From NCBI RefSeq assembly GCF_018502485.1, contig NZ_CP075546.1: a stretch of 64,000 bases of DNA. One strand, 5' to 3'. The notes beneath the pieces were generated by a model. That model had not been told where the DNA came from and made no database searches. It saw nothing but the letters and a program-made list of their open reading frames with translations. The DNA is from Methanospirillum purgamenti. Its GTDB lineage: Archaea; Halobacteriota; Methanomicrobia; Methanomicrobiales; Methanospirillaceae. How positions within the stretch are numbered: position 1 is the first letter of the stretch; each line of letters begins with the position of its first letter. A program made the position numbers and the translations under genes. Positions 24,829 to 35,055 of this stretch are shown here, piece after piece.

Positions 24829-27118
24829 TTTTTTCACTGCCCCCATCCTTTTTTGGAAATGTAACGGTAAATGTCGTTCCTTTATCACAGGAAATATTTA
24901 ATTTTCCTCGTAACTGATGTGTCAGTTGGGATGTAAGTTCCATGCCAAGAGACTGACTTTTCCTAACATCGAAGTCTTTTGGAAGCCCCCGTCCATTGTC
25001 GGCCACCTGCATACGGTATGACTGAATGTCCTGAGTGAATGAAATTTTGATCTCCCCATCCTGATCAGGTTCAAATGCATATTTTACTGCATTCATAATA
25101 AGTTCATTCAATATCAGTCCGCAGGGAATACATCGTTCGATATCAAGGACGATTGCAGGATCCACTCTGACAATGAGTTTTAGTCTCGCTGATATACCTT
25201 CGTATTCCTGTTTAAAATGATCAACCAGTTTGCTTATATAGTCTTCTACACGGACTCTTCCTATATCTCTTGAATTATATAATAATTCATGAATCGATGC
25301 CATACTGTAGACCTGGTTTCGGCATTCCTGAATGATCTCCTGGGCCCGGGGATCCTGAATCCTCATTGATTGAAGTTTTAAAATTCCAGATATAATCTGA
25401 AGGTTATTTTTTACCCGGTGATGAACCTCTTTGAGAAGGAGTTCTTTTTCATGCAGTGATGTTATAATCTGCTTTTCCGTAATAACGCGATTAGTCACGT
25501 CATTGTAGATGAGAAATATCTCCACATCAGTTCGCTCTGTTCCAACAGGAGCACTACTTAGGAATATATCAAAATATCGCAGACCATTTGGATATTGTAT
25601 TGCACATTTCTGGATAGTTCTTGCTTTTTTATCAATTAAGATATCAGAAAGAGCATCATGTAACTCCTGGTCTGCTGCATGAAAGAGTGACTGAAAATCC
25701 GTGCCGATGAGATCAATCTTTGTTCTCTGTTCAATCTCCTCTGCTGCCCGGTTTATATCAATTATCACCGTATTCTCTACCGTTCCTTCACTCTTAAAGA
25801 TAATACAGCCGGCTGCCATGAGCATAAAGAGCGTTTTCAGACGAGTATGGTACATTTTTACCTGATCATCAAGGATTTTCTGTCTGGTGATATCCATGAC
25901 GATTCCTTCAATTCCTGTCAGAGTCCCGTCAGAATCATATATCCCGGTACCCTGCTCAAGTACCCATTTGAATTTATTTTCTCTTGTCAAAATCCGGTAT
26001 GTGAGACGGAACATGACATTCTTCTCAATTGCACGAGTAATTACCTCTGGGATATGGCTTCTGTCATGCGGATAAATGAGTGATCCCCAGGATCGGACTG
26101 CATTATGGGTTATTTCATTTGGATGAAATCCGGTTAGGAGGTACACTGCTTCACTGACAAAGTCCATGGTTCTTTCTTCATCAATATGACCATGATACAC
26201 CATACCTGGAAGGTTCCTGATGAGTGCCTTCATCCTGTTTTCGCTGTTCTTTAATGCTTCCTCTGCGAGTCGGTCAGAGATATACCCGCCAACCTGGACG
26301 ATAATATCGGTGACAAAGCGTTGGAGTGATACCTCAAAGACATCATGTTTATGGTAGGAAAAAATATGGACTGCACCAATTTTTTTCCCATGATGATGCA
26401 TACTGGCACAAATGTCTGTTTGAATGTTTTCAATTTCTCCTAATACCGGAGTTGTCTGCATGATCTCAGGTTGTTCCCGAAATTGGGTTTTCGCGTGTTT
26501 TAAGATCGCTTGAAGCAGAGGAATAACCTGTTGCTGGACAGGTTGTGTGTGATAACCAGGCACGTTTCCACTTGCAGTGGCAAGGGACAGATCTCCCTCA
26601 TAAAATAAATATATTCCAACGCCATCCATTCCGGAGACGTCAAGAATTGCGCGAGTACAGATGAGCAATGTTTCTTCGAGGGTCTTTGCATTGGCATTTG
26701 CCAGCGCAAGGTCGCGTTGTATTTTTAGGTTTTTTTCTGCTCTGAATAATTCAACTGACTTCGTAATGGCGTGGGCAAGTTCGGCAAAAACAACCTGGGG
26801 AAGTTTTTCCTTTTGCATGTAAAAGTTAGCCCCATTGTTTATCGCCTCAATTGCAATCTCTTCTCGTTCTCGAATGGTAAAGAGGATGAAGGGGATAGTA
26901 CTATGAATTTCCCGGATTTTTCGCAACAGGGCAATTCCATCCATCCCAGGCATGGAATAATCAGAAATTATTGCATCTATTGTCTGGTTTTCAAATACCT
27001 CTAATGCCTCATTTCCGGATGATGCAGTAATTGTTGCAAATCCAAACTTCTGTTCCAGTATTCGTTGCTCAAGTTCCAGGAGTTCGGGTTCATCATCAAC
27101 AAGCAGAATGCGTATCAT
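24800..27118 (-). CDS. Hybrid sensor histidine kinase (receiver-GAF-PAS-PAS-HisKA_2)
   Basis: 772 residues, cytoplasmic. Order: receiver (1-120, Asp in AIISDYSMPGMDG), GAF (about 135-285), PAS (about 295-410), PAS (about 415-540), then a HisKA_2 phospho-acceptor box (EVHHRVKNNLQIISGIL, about 555) and an HATPase with GLILNELIMNAVKYAF and DNGRGLP. An N-terminal receiver means it is itself probably controlled by another kinase. It overlaps the downstream response regulator and lies 73 bases after the HTH-PAS gene. Confidence 0.92.
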   Translation of the reverse strand: MIRILLVDDEPELLELEQRILEQKFGFATITASSGNEALEVFENQTIDAIISDYSMPGMDGIALLRKIREIHSTIPFILFTIREREEIAIEAINNGANFYMQKEKLPQVVFAELAHAITKSVELFRAEKNLKIQRDLALANANAKTLEETLLICTRAILDVSGMDGVGIYLFYEGDLSLATASGNVPGYHTQPVQQQVIPLLQAILKHAKTQFREQPEIMQTTPVLGEIENIQTDICASMHHHGKKIGAVHIFSYHKHDVFEVSLQRFVTDIIVQVGGYISDRLAEEALKNSENRMKALIRNLPGMVYHGHIDEERTMDFVSEAVYLLTGFHPNEITHNAVRSWGSLIYPHDRSHIPEVITRAIEKNVMFRLTYRILTRENKFKWVLEQGTGIYDSDGTLTGIEGIVMDITRQKILDDQVKMYHTRLKTLFMLMAAGCIIFKSEGTVENTVIIDINRAAEEIEQRTKIDLIGTDFQSLFHAADQELHDALSDILIDKKARTIQKCAIQYPNGLRYFDIFLSSAPVGTERTDVEIFLIYNDVTNRVITEKQIITSLHEKELLLKEVHHRVKNNLQIISGILKLQSMRIQDPRAQEIIQECRNQVYSMASIHELLYNSRDIGRVRVEDYISKLVDHFKQEYEGISARLKLIVRVDPAIVLDIERCIPCGLILNELIMNAVKYAFEPDQDGEIKISFTQDIQSYRMQVADNGRGLPKDFDVRKSQSLGMELTSQLTHQLRGKLNISCDKGTTFTVTFPKKDGGSEKNESTTNTDR

Positions 27119-27191
27119 CTGGTCTTTTCAATTGGGTCATGTTTTTAATTAACCGTATGGGTTCATGGAAGGCCTTTAAAATGAATAGAGA

Positions 27192-28580
27192 TTATCGCAT
27201 CTCTCTTGCTATTGAGCAGAACAACGTCATAGAACCTGCTTTGAAAAATGTCCTTGAGACCTCGACCGGAATAATTGTGTCATCCCTTCTGACATGTGTT
27301 GATATCACCCGTGATATCCCAGATTCTTCTTCTGCGTTTTCCCACATTTCATCCCATATTTCTTGTGTTATCTCTTGGTTAATGTCAAAAACTGAAATAT
27401 GGGATATCTCTTCCTGCGTATATCCAAGCAGCCTGCAGCTTGTTTCATTCGCCCGCCAGAGATCTCCTGATCGTTCAAATAGTAAAATTGAGTCTGATGC
27501 ATGGTTAAAGGCGGCTTCAATGATGAGGAGTTCACGCTCGATCCGTTCTCTGCGTGCTATCTCTTTCATAAGGTCCTGGTTAGCCTGCCGCATCTCTTTC
27601 GTACGCTGCTTAACAAGAGCCTCAAAACTTGCATGAAATGTGTTGAGTTGTTCTTCGAGGTGTTTTTGTTTCGAAATGTCATGCCCTACAGCCAGATACC
27701 CGGAAAGAGTACCATTCTCGGTAAATATTCCCCGGTATGTCCATTCCTCGAATGCCACCATTCCATCTGGTTGAATCGCTTTAAATGAAATGGTCTGTGT
27801 GGGAGAAGAGGGTGTAATTTCACGTTTTATCTTAGATAAGCGTTCGATGTCCCCATGCGATATTACTGGTTCATAAGGGAATCCGAGCAACTCCTCCGGT
27901 TTTCTGTCCATCCTGATACAGAATGGATGATTTACCCGTTTGAGGATGCCATCAGGTGTACATCGGAAAACAAATTCTGTTAGATCCTCAGATACCATCC
28001 TGAGTTCTTTCTCACAGATCTCAATCTCCTGTCTGATCATGGCAAGTTCAGTGATGTCTTCTATGAGAAATGAGCATCCTGCCCGGCCATCATCAAATAC
28101 AATAGGAACAATCCGGATGTGCAAAACTCTCTGCATCTTTTTTCCGGTTAATGAAAGATCTATTTCATCTGGGGTTCCCAAGACTGCACGCTTACAAATG
28201 TCAGTCATGGTGTTATGAGTAAGAGAGTGAAGAGCGGGATCGGAGAGATCTTTACCGGTAATGTCGCCCTCGATACCACAGATTTCTGCCAGGTCTGATG
28301 AGTAGTCTTTCACTACCAGCCGTGCTGAGAAGAGGATGTATGGACCATTATAAAAATTACGGATTACTGCTGCTGGGATTCTGTTTGAAAGGTGATATAT
28401 TTTTGATGTTCCCATGATCCGAAGGTCAACATCACCTTTCATCTGAAGCATATCCAGGTATTTCGCTGCAGTTGTCCGATGTAGATGTAACTCCTGTGAT
28501 ATGTCAGTTATTGACATCCCCTGTGGAGATCCTTGTAACAGTTCTTTAATAGTCCGTATTTCTTCGTAATCTCCAATCAT
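27192..28580 (-). CDS. Winged-helix DNA-binding protein with PAS domains
   Basis: 462 residues. Residues 1-65 are a winged helix (MSITDISQELHLHRTTAAKYLDML), with close family resemblance to the N-terminus of the protein at 13955. PAS-like domains occur at about 70-185, 195-305 (with PAC, GYLAVGHDISKQKHLEEQL) and 335-460, with a coiled coil at about 305-335. No kinase domain. First gene of a three-gene sensory cluster, so it may be a one-component regulator of that cluster. Confidence 0.85.
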   Translation of the reverse strand: MIGDYEEIRTIKELLQGSPQGMSITDISQELHLHRTTAAKYLDMLQMKGDVDLRIMGTSKIYHLSNRIPAAVIRNFYNGPYILFSARLVVKDYSSDLAEICGIEGDITGKDLSDPALHSLTHNTMTDICKRAVLGTPDEIDLSLTGKKMQRVLHIRIVPIVFDDGRAGCSFLIEDITELAMIRQEIEICEKELRMVSEDLTEFVFRCTPDGILKRVNHPFCIRMDRKPEELLGFPYEPVISHGDIERLSKIKREITPSSPTQTISFKAIQPDGMVAFEEWTYRGIFTENGTLSGYLAVGHDISKQKHLEEQLNTFHASFEALVKQRTKEMRQANQDLMKEIARRERIERELLIIEAAFNHASDSILLFERSGDLWRANETSCRLLGYTQEEISHISVFDINQEITQEIWDEMWENAEEESGISRVISTHVRRDDTIIPVEVSRTFFKAGSMTLFCSIAREMR

Positions 28581-28925
28581 GATATGTGTGACTCCGATTC
28601 ATTCCAGATACAGGAGAACAAATGTCGTACATATACATCCTGTTTTCATCATGATAAATCTGACTTCTTTTCATATTGTTGAAAAAAAACAATATTGATA
28701 ATGAAATCTAAATAAAATTTCAATAATTATTGAAAATAAAACTAATAATTAATTTTTATTATGTACAACATATCTGTACTACCTATACAAATAATTAATT
28801 TATACGCAATCCTTCTATTTTCTGATGCTTAGCATTATCAGTACGAGATATACATGCATTCGTTGTGTCATATTTCTGGTAAAGCCAGAGGATAAATGTG
28901 GGCTATTTATAAAAGGAGTTGGATA
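28581..28925. promoter_or_regulatory. AT-rich divergent region upstream of acs, with 18-bp palindrome
   Basis: No gene is seen. The perfect palindrome TTTCAATAATTATTGAAA lies at 28718-28735. Downstream are TATA-like stretches (TAATTTATAC near 28795 and CTATTTATAAAAG at 28902, which runs into the acs ribosome site). The palindrome is a candidate operator for acs or for the divergent sensory cluster. Confidence 0.5.
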
Positions 28926-30815
28926 ATGTCAGAGAATTTTGAAGTTGTGATGAATTCTAAATCGTACCTGCCAGATCCCGAATTTAAAGAACAATCACAC
29001 CTTGGAGATTACAAAAAAGCATACGAGGACTTTGAAGCTGATCCTGAATTGTTCTGGGATCAAATGGCTAGGGAAATTGACTGGATAAAGCCTTGGAATA
29101 AAGTTCTGGAATGGGATTACCCATATGCACGTTGGTTTACCGGTGGATCACTCAACATAACCACCAGTTGTCTGGATCGCCATATTAAAGCTGGGAGAAG
29201 GAATAAATTAGCATTAATCTGGCGTGGTGAAGACGGGGAAGAACGGGTATTTACCTATCGTCAACTCCACCGGGATGTAATGCGATTTGCAAACGCACTA
29301 AAAAAAATAGGGATTTCAAAAGGTGATCGGATCTGTTTTTACATGCCTCTGGTTCCTGAGCATATCATTGCATTGTTAGCCTGTGCTCGGATAGGAGCTG
29401 TTCATTCTATTGTGTATGCAGGATTTGGGGCAGAAGCTCTTCATTCCCGTATTCGGGATGCTGAAGCAAAAGTTGTTATCACAGCCGATGTCGGGAAACG
29501 CCGGGGAAAAGTTATCTCACTTCGAAGTATTGTTGATGATGCCATCAGGAATGCACCAAGTGTTGAGAAAGTCATCGTCTTATGTCGTGAGAAATGTTCG
29601 GTAGAGCTGTATTCAGAAATGGAAGAAGACTTTTACGGTCTCCTTGAGGGCGTTGATACAGACTGCCCCCCGGAAGAGATGGATGCAGAGGATCCCCTGT
29701 TTATTCTTTACACCAGCGGAACTACCGGGATGCCAAAAGGAATCGTCCATGCATGTGGAGGCTACGCAACCGGTGTTCACTACACTGCTAAGTATATCTT
29801 TGATCTAAAGGAGAATGATGTTTTATGGTGCACTGCTGATACCGGATGGATCACGGGCCATAGTTACATTGTTTATGGGCCGCTTGCTGCAGGAGCAACG
29901 GTGGTTATCACTGAGACTACTCCTGACTGGCCTGACCCTGGGATATGGTGGAGCATTATTGAAGAATTGGGGGTTACCATTTTCTATACCGCTCCAACAG
30001 CCATCCGTATGTTCATGCGGGTGGGAGAGGAATGGCCGAATAAGTATAATCTGGATTCACTCCGGATTATTGGATCTGTTGGAGAACCTTTGAATCCGGA
30101 AGCATTTGAGTGGTACTATCGGGTTATTGGAAAGAGCCGGTGTCCAGTCCTAGATACCTGGTGGCAGACTGAAACTGGAATGCACATGATTACCACGCCT
30201 CTTGGTGAGCCAATGAAACCCGGTTTTGCAGGATTACCTATCCCTGGCATTGAGGCAGACGTGGTTGATAAAGATGGTAATAGTCTGCCACCTGGTCAGG
30301 GCGGTCTTCTTGTCATAAAAAAACCCTGGCCATCCATGATGAGGACTGTTTATCGCAATGATGAGCGGTACCGCAAATACTGGAACCAGATTCGGAATTA
30401 TTACACTGCCGGGGATCTTGCAGTAAAGGATGAAGACGGTTATATTATGATCCTGGGCAGGTCAGATGACATCATCATTGTGGCAGGTCACAATCTTGGA
30501 ACTGCAGAGGTTGAATCAGCACTCGTTGAGCATGAAGCTGTAGCAGAAGCTGCTGTTATAGGGGTACCTGATGAAATTAAGGGACAGGCAGTTAAAGCAT
30601 TTGTCATTCTGGTCAAAGGATTTGAGCCAAGTCAGAAACTGGTTTCAGAACTAATATACCATGTCCGGATGAGCATCGGGCCAATTGCGATGCCTGCTGC
30701 AATAGAATTTGTTGATTCTCTTCCCCGGACTCGAAGTGGGAAAATCATGAGAAGAATTCTCAAAGCAAAGGAGATGAACATGGACCTTGGTGATACTTCA
30801 ACTCTTGAGGAGTAA
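28926..30815 (+). CDS. acs: AMP-forming acetyl-CoA synthetase
   Basis: 629 residues. Makes acetyl-CoA from acetate, ATP and CoA via acetyl-AMP. Motifs seen: YTSGTTGMPKGIVH (P-loop-like), DTWWQTETG with the acetate-selecting Trp, YYTAGDLAVKDEDGY, GRSDDIIIVAGHNLGTAE and the C-terminal RTRSGKIMRRIL with the catalytic, acetylatable Lys. ATG 28926 is preceded by AAGGAG; an upstream ATG at 28896 is not needed. It forms an operon with the transporter gene, fitting acetate assimilation in a methanogen that fixes carbon partly from acetate. Confidence 0.96.
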   Translation: MSENFEVVMNSKSYLPDPEFKEQSHLGDYKKAYEDFEADPELFWDQMAREIDWIKPWNKVLEWDYPYARWFTGGSLNITTSCLDRHIKAGRRNKLALIWRGEDGEERVFTYRQLHRDVMRFANALKKIGISKGDRICFYMPLVPEHIIALLACARIGAVHSIVYAGFGAEALHSRIRDAEAKVVITADVGKRRGKVISLRSIVDDAIRNAPSVEKVIVLCREKCSVELYSEMEEDFYGLLEGVDTDCPPEEMDAEDPLFILYTSGTTGMPKGIVHACGGYATGVHYTAKYIFDLKENDVLWCTADTGWITGHSYIVYGPLAAGATVVITETTPDWPDPGIWWSIIEELGVTIFYTAPTAIRMFMRVGEEWPNKYNLDSLRIIGSVGEPLNPEAFEWYYRVIGKSRCPVLDTWWQTETGMHMITTPLGEPMKPGFAGLPIPGIEADVVDKDGNSLPPGQGGLLVIKKPWPSMMRTVYRNDERYRKYWNQIRNYYTAGDLAVKDEDGYIMILGRSDDIIIVAGHNLGTAEVESALVEHEAVAEAAVIGVPDEIKGQAVKAFVILVKGFEPSQKLVSELIYHVRMSIGPIAMPAAIEFVDSLPRTRSGKIMRRILKAKEMNMDLGDTSTLEE

Positions 30816-30822
30816 CAAGAAC

Positions 30823-32082
30823 ATGGCTGATACCTCATTCTCACAAAACCAAAGTAATCCCATGTTTTGGGGTAGAGATGCAGAGAAAGGGAGATGGATT
30901 CTCGTGTTTCTTGGGATGGCTATAAACCTGTGTCTGGGAAGTGTATATTCCTGGTCTGTTTTTGTTGGCCCACTCACCGAATATTTTACAAAGACACTTG
31001 GGCAGGCTGTAACAGCAAGTGAGATTCTTATGCCATTCTCTGTATTCCTTGCCTGTTTCGCCATAGCAATGCCACTGACTGGTAAATATCTTGATATCTA
31101 CGGGCCCCGGAAGATTATCATGGCTGGTGGTGTCTTGACCGGCCTTGGGTGGATTCTTGCATCATTTTCCACATCTGTCCTCATGCTCTATTTCCTATAT
31201 GGGGTAATCGGCGGACTTGGTGTGGGTATTGCTTATGGAGCCCCTGTTGCAGCAGCTGCCAGATGGTTTCCTGATCGACGGGGATTTGCAGTTGGCCTTG
31301 TCCTACTGGGATTTGGTTTTTCAGCATTTATCACTGCAAATCTTGCAGGTGTATTGATTGGGATAACCGGGGTCATGGGAACGTTTCGGATATTTGGACT
31401 AGCATTTCTAATTCTGACTCTACTCCTGGCTATTCCATTCAGGTTTCCGCCATCTGGCTGGACTCCCAAAGGCTTTGCTGGATCTCCAGCTGCTGCTTCA
31501 TGTGCCTGTTCAACAGCCCTCCCAGAAATGGTCAGGTCAGGACGGTTTTATGCCCTTTGGCTATGTTATTTTATCGGCTGTCTGGCTGGTCTTATGGCAA
31601 TATCAATATCAAAACCGGTTGGATCAGAAGTGGTAGGGATCGAGGCAACTCTTGGGATTATGCTTGTCGGATTTTTTGCAATTTTTAATGGAGGAGGAAG
31701 GCCGGTCTTCGGGGCATTGACTGATATGATAAATCCCCGGAATACGGCAATTGTCACATTTATCCTTATCGGAGGAGCATCATTGCTGCTTGCATCTGTC
31801 CCTTCAGTTCCGGTATACATACTGGCATTTGCCCTTCTGTGGGGATGCCTTGGTGGATGGCTTGCAATAGCTCCGGCTTCTACTGCCCGGTTCTTTGGAA
31901 CTGGTGATTACCCGCGATGTTATGGAGTAATCTTTCTTGCATATGGAGCAGGTGCAATCGCCGGGCCACAGATCGCAGGATACATCCGTGACGCGACAGG
32001 TTCGTACCTGGGAGTATTTCCCGTAGTGGCCGTACTTGCACTTTTTGGGATCATCACAGCATTTTTTATGAAAGATACATAA
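30823..32082 (+). CDS. MFS transporter, oxalate/formate-antiporter-like (OFA) family
   Basis: 419 residues, 12 predicted membrane segments. Typical OFA opening NLCLGSVYSWSVFVGPL and the loop-2 motif GKYLDIYGPRKI, plus GGGRPVFGALTDMINPRN in the second half. The start (ATG 30823) has GGAG within the acs stop region, seven bases after acs. Substrate is not shown by sequence; the link to acs suggests acetate or another small carboxylate. Confidence 0.9.
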   Translation: MADTSFSQNQSNPMFWGRDAEKGRWILVFLGMAINLCLGSVYSWSVFVGPLTEYFTKTLGQAVTASEILMPFSVFLACFAIAMPLTGKYLDIYGPRKIIMAGGVLTGLGWILASFSTSVLMLYFLYGVIGGLGVGIAYGAPVAAAARWFPDRRGFAVGLVLLGFGFSAFITANLAGVLIGITGVMGTFRIFGLAFLILTLLLAIPFRFPPSGWTPKGFAGSPAAASCACSTALPEMVRSGRFYALWLCYFIGCLAGLMAISISKPVGSEVVGIEATLGIMLVGFFAIFNGGGRPVFGALTDMINPRNTAIVTFILIGGASLLLASVPSVPVYILAFALLWGCLGGWLAIAPASTARFFGTGDYPRCYGVIFLAYGAGAIAGPQIAGYIRDATGSYLGVFPVVAVLALFGIITAFFMKDT

Positions 32083-32085
32083 TTC

Positions 32086-32094
32086 TTTTTTTTT
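32086..32094 (+). terminator. T9 run after the transporter gene
   Basis: Nine T residues four bases after the stop codon, then AAAAGA, giving a small TCTTTT/AAAAGA pairing. Probable archaeal terminator. Confidence 0.5.
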
Positions 32095-32140
32095 AAAAGA
32101 GCCGGCATTTTTCTTTGCCATGAGAAACAACTAATGTGAA

Positions 32141-32581
32141 ATGATTGATTCTATCAAATCCTTTCATAGACTCATGTATCTGATTCTTCTCATCCTGCTT
32201 GGTATCGTTCTTGTTGTTTCAATTATCAATCTTGGAATTACTGTATTCATGTTTCTTGTTGATGATGGCGGATTTATTTTGGAAAGCCATGAGATTATCC
32301 AGATATTTGGATATTTCCTCTTGGTTCTCATAGGTATTGAGTTTTTTGAGTCAATCCTGACTTATCTTCGCGATCATGTTATTCACGTGGAAGTAATAGT
32401 CATGGTTGCGATGACAGCGGTTGCACGAAAGGTTATCCTGCTTGATTCGGAGGTAACAGACATGCATCTTATCGGGCTCGGAATCCTGATATTGTCCTTG
32501 GGAATTGCGTATTATCTTATCCGCAAATCAAACCGTGAGAAGATTAAAGAAGAACTTATAAAAAGAACTCATGAGGCGTGA
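32141..32581 (+). CDS. PsiE-family membrane protein
   Basis: 146 residues with four membrane helices. The charged pair FFESILTYLRDHVIHVEVIVMVAMTAVARKVI is characteristic of the phosphate-starvation-inducible PsiE family, whose biochemical role is not known. It stands alone, after the terminator of the acs operon. Confidence 0.82.
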   Translation: MIDSIKSFHRLMYLILLILLGIVLVVSIINLGITVFMFLVDDGGFILESHEIIQIFGYFLLVLIGIEFFESILTYLRDHVIHVEVIVMVAMTAVARKVILLDSEVTDMHLIGLGILILSLGIAYYLIRKSNREKIKEELIKRTHEA

Positions 32582-32645
32582 TGAGTACTGATTTATAAAA
32601 AAGAACAGAAATGCACGGAATTTCCATGCATCCTATGTAATAACT

Positions 32646-32840
32646 TCAAACTTTTTCTACAGTGATTTTGACCCGGTCACCTGGCTGTAATCCATGTCCC
32701 TTTGGAACATCGATGTTAAACCAGAGAACTTTCGGATCATTTTGTGTGTTATCCTGTGACATCAGACAGTCTTTAAATTCGTTAATGTCTCCGACAAATT
32801 CTAAGTCTGACTCAAATGAAATGATCTCTTTCATACTCAT
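32646..32840 (-). CDS. Small hypothetical protein
   Basis: 64 residues, acidic, ending in a beta-rich segment GLQPGDRVKITVEKV like an AbrB/OB-type strand pair. ATGs at 32840 and 32834 are possible. It lies just after the DUF7123 gene in the same direction. Function unknown. Confidence 0.55.
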   Translation of the reverse strand: MSMKEIISFESDLEFVGDINEFKDCLMSQDNTQNDPKVLWFNIDVPKGHGLQPGDRVKITVEKV

Positions 32841-32859
32841 GCATTCGAGAAAAAAAGAT

Positions 32860-33111
32860 TTAATTCTTTACTGGGGATACCATCCAAGTGGTGCTGTTTG
32901 AGTAGCTCCACTTGACTATGGTCAGTTCCTGACAGATTTCTGCAAGAATTGCCATATTGGTCCCCACTTCTTTGGAAGACAGTCCCAGGTCTTTTGCAAT
33001 ATACTTGGACTTGAAATAATGCCTTCCTGAATCGAGCCCTTTTCTGAGGTAAGTAATAAGCCGGGACTGAGTCTCGTTGTACTTCTCTCTAAATTTTAAG
33101 TGTGATGGCAT
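32860..33111 (-). CDS. DUF7123-like small winged-helix protein
   Basis: 83 residues from ATG 33111, chosen because GGAGGT lies six bases upstream; a further ATG at 33156 is in frame without a site. The stretch HYFKSKYIAKDLGLSSKEVGTNM and the final SYSNSTTWMV match the small archaeal DUF7123 family (known mostly from haloarchaea), a probable DNA-binding winged helix. Follows the DHH gene in the same direction. Confidence 0.75.
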   Translation of the reverse strand: MPSHLKFREKYNETQSRLITYLRKGLDSGRHYFKSKYIAKDLGLSSKEVGTNMAILAEICQELTIVKWSYSNSTTWMVSPVKN

Positions 33112-33196
33112 TATGCGACCTCCATCAGCGTACTTTACAAATTCAATTGCAGACATTTAAAACTACTCTAATTATCATGATTTATCATGACCAATA

Positions 33197-35035
33197 TCAG
33201 GCTGTTGGAAATTCTCCAATTTTTTCGGAAAGACGTGAAATAACATCTTTTCTCATTCCTTCAACGAATTTGATGCTTCCAACGACCAGATGGCCTCCAC
33301 CATTAACTCCTGCTCCTGGTATCTCATCACGGAGTTCGCGGACCATCTGGGGAATATTCATGAGGACACCCCGGGATCTTAGCACAACAAAATCAGGCCC
33401 GAATCCAAGTGTAACAACAGGTTCTCCGGCATATTGTTGACATAACCGATCATGAACCTCACCACATGTTTTTCCTGGTGGTGGGAATGTAAATTTGTGA
33501 GCATGGATCTCGACATCAATTTGGAAGAGGTGCGCTCCATTTGGTAAAGATGAGGAGATGACATGCGGCATACAGGTTTTCACCTGTTCAGAGATCGCAA
33601 ACTCAGCTTCAGCGACCAAGAGATCAACCATATTCCGGTATCGGTCATGATCACCGTTCAGGTCCAGAATATCCTTGATAAGTTCTTTTCCGTCATTAAA
33701 TCTAAGGTAGAACTGGATATAATCAAGGGCAAGAGCGATTTTTCTGCAATCCTCTTCAGTGTACCGCTCAGCGACAAGGTTCAGGTACTGCTGTCTTTCA
33801 GGTGCTTCACTCCGATCTGCAACTCCAGCAACAGCGGCAATATGGCGCACCTGTTGATCCACTCCTGGGAAGATGAGCCTTGCAATTTCGGTTCCCAGCA
33901 TTCCCGCTGTTATCCCATAATCTCCATCAACGTGGTAGGGATTGACATGAGCATTGAGGTACTGGTCCACAATTTCATCCGGATGATGGTGGTCAAAGAC
34001 GATCATGGGGATACCATAGACCTTTGCCATCTTCATCGCAGGAAGATCTTCTTCTGTGGAACCATTGTCAGTCAGCATGATAAGGGGCATCTTTTGCCCG
34101 AACCTGATGTTGTCACGGGTCGCATAATCCAGGTCACGGACAATGTCTTCTATCTCATAGAATGGAGCTTTCGACGGTGCACGTTTGAAAAGATAATTTG
34201 CAGTATCATAATCTCCACCAGAGTCGTTAATAAGGGCAACAACGGCCTGCTCAATGGCAACTGCTGAACAGATACCATCAGCATCTGCATGGTGGCGGAG
34301 CAATATTGGCTGGGCGGTAAAGACTGCACGACGAATCTGTTTTGCAATCTTTCTCATTTCAGGTTTGAGTTTTTCAAGCACCGGACTTTCGATAAGAAGA
34401 GAAATTTCATCCGGCTCCGCCCGATCATCGATAGCCTGCTCGATCCGGTCAAGTACTTCCTTTGCTTCTGGGCCATGTAGGACTTCAAGCCTGGCCAATT
34501 CAACCTGGACCTGACCTCCACGCATCATTACATCTCCGGTTGCCCGGACGGTGTCTCCCTGGTTTACATCTGGAAAAGCACGTTTTCCTGCTTCAATAAA
34601 CCCTGCTGCATTTTCAGTTCCACTTTCGTCCACAAGTGTGAAGATGGTGGGCCCCGATGTCTGTTTTACCTGGGCCACCTGACATTCAAGAGTAACAGAT
34701 CGTCCAACTTTTTTATTTAATTCCTCAAGTTTAGTTGTCCGTCTTTTGCAAACGACTGGTTGTATCTGGTATGATGAGATGACGATCTCCTCGAGGTCAA
34801 TATTCCCATTGTCACGGATGTTTCCAACCCTAACAATGACCGTGTCACCCTCCTGGTGACTCATAAGCATATTGGATTTGTGGATGAGCCCCTTGATTGA
34901 ACTATTCAGATATACGAACGCCCCAAAATTTGCAAAACCCTGGATTGTTCCTGTATATGTCTTTCCAATGACGATGTCAGTAATACTGCACCCATCGCCC
35001 AAGCTGTAAACTATTGTCTCTGTTCCTGTTGGCAT
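33197..35035 (-). CDS. DHH-family phosphoesterase with S1 and OB domains (archaeal RecJ-like)
   Basis: 612 residues from ATG 35035 (GTG 35044 also possible). Order: S1 RNA-binding domain (residues about 20-90), an OB-fold (about 105-180), then the DHH core with RHHADADGICSA and FDHHHPDE, and a C-terminal DHHA1 domain with GAGVNGGGH. This architecture is the archaeal RecJ-like/GINS-associated nuclease group, acting on single-stranded DNA or RNA. Metal-binding His/Asp residues are all present. Leader hairpins lie just upstream. Confidence 0.9.
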   Translation of the reverse strand: MPTGTETIVYSLGDGCSITDIVIGKTYTGTIQGFANFGAFVYLNSSIKGLIHKSNMLMSHQEGDTVIVRVGNIRDNGNIDLEEIVISSYQIQPVVCKRRTTKLEELNKKVGRSVTLECQVAQVKQTSGPTIFTLVDESGTENAAGFIEAGKRAFPDVNQGDTVRATGDVMMRGGQVQVELARLEVLHGPEAKEVLDRIEQAIDDRAEPDEISLLIESPVLEKLKPEMRKIAKQIRRAVFTAQPILLRHHADADGICSAVAIEQAVVALINDSGGDYDTANYLFKRAPSKAPFYEIEDIVRDLDYATRDNIRFGQKMPLIMLTDNGSTEEDLPAMKMAKVYGIPMIVFDHHHPDEIVDQYLNAHVNPYHVDGDYGITAGMLGTEIARLIFPGVDQQVRHIAAVAGVADRSEAPERQQYLNLVAERYTEEDCRKIALALDYIQFYLRFNDGKELIKDILDLNGDHDRYRNMVDLLVAEAEFAISEQVKTCMPHVISSSLPNGAHLFQIDVEIHAHKFTFPPPGKTCGEVHDRLCQQYAGEPVVTLGFGPDFVVLRSRGVLMNIPQMVRELRDEIPGAGVNGGGHLVVGSIKFVEGMRKDVISRLSEKIGEFPTA

Positions 35036-35055
35036 ACTATTCACCAGAGCGAGAT

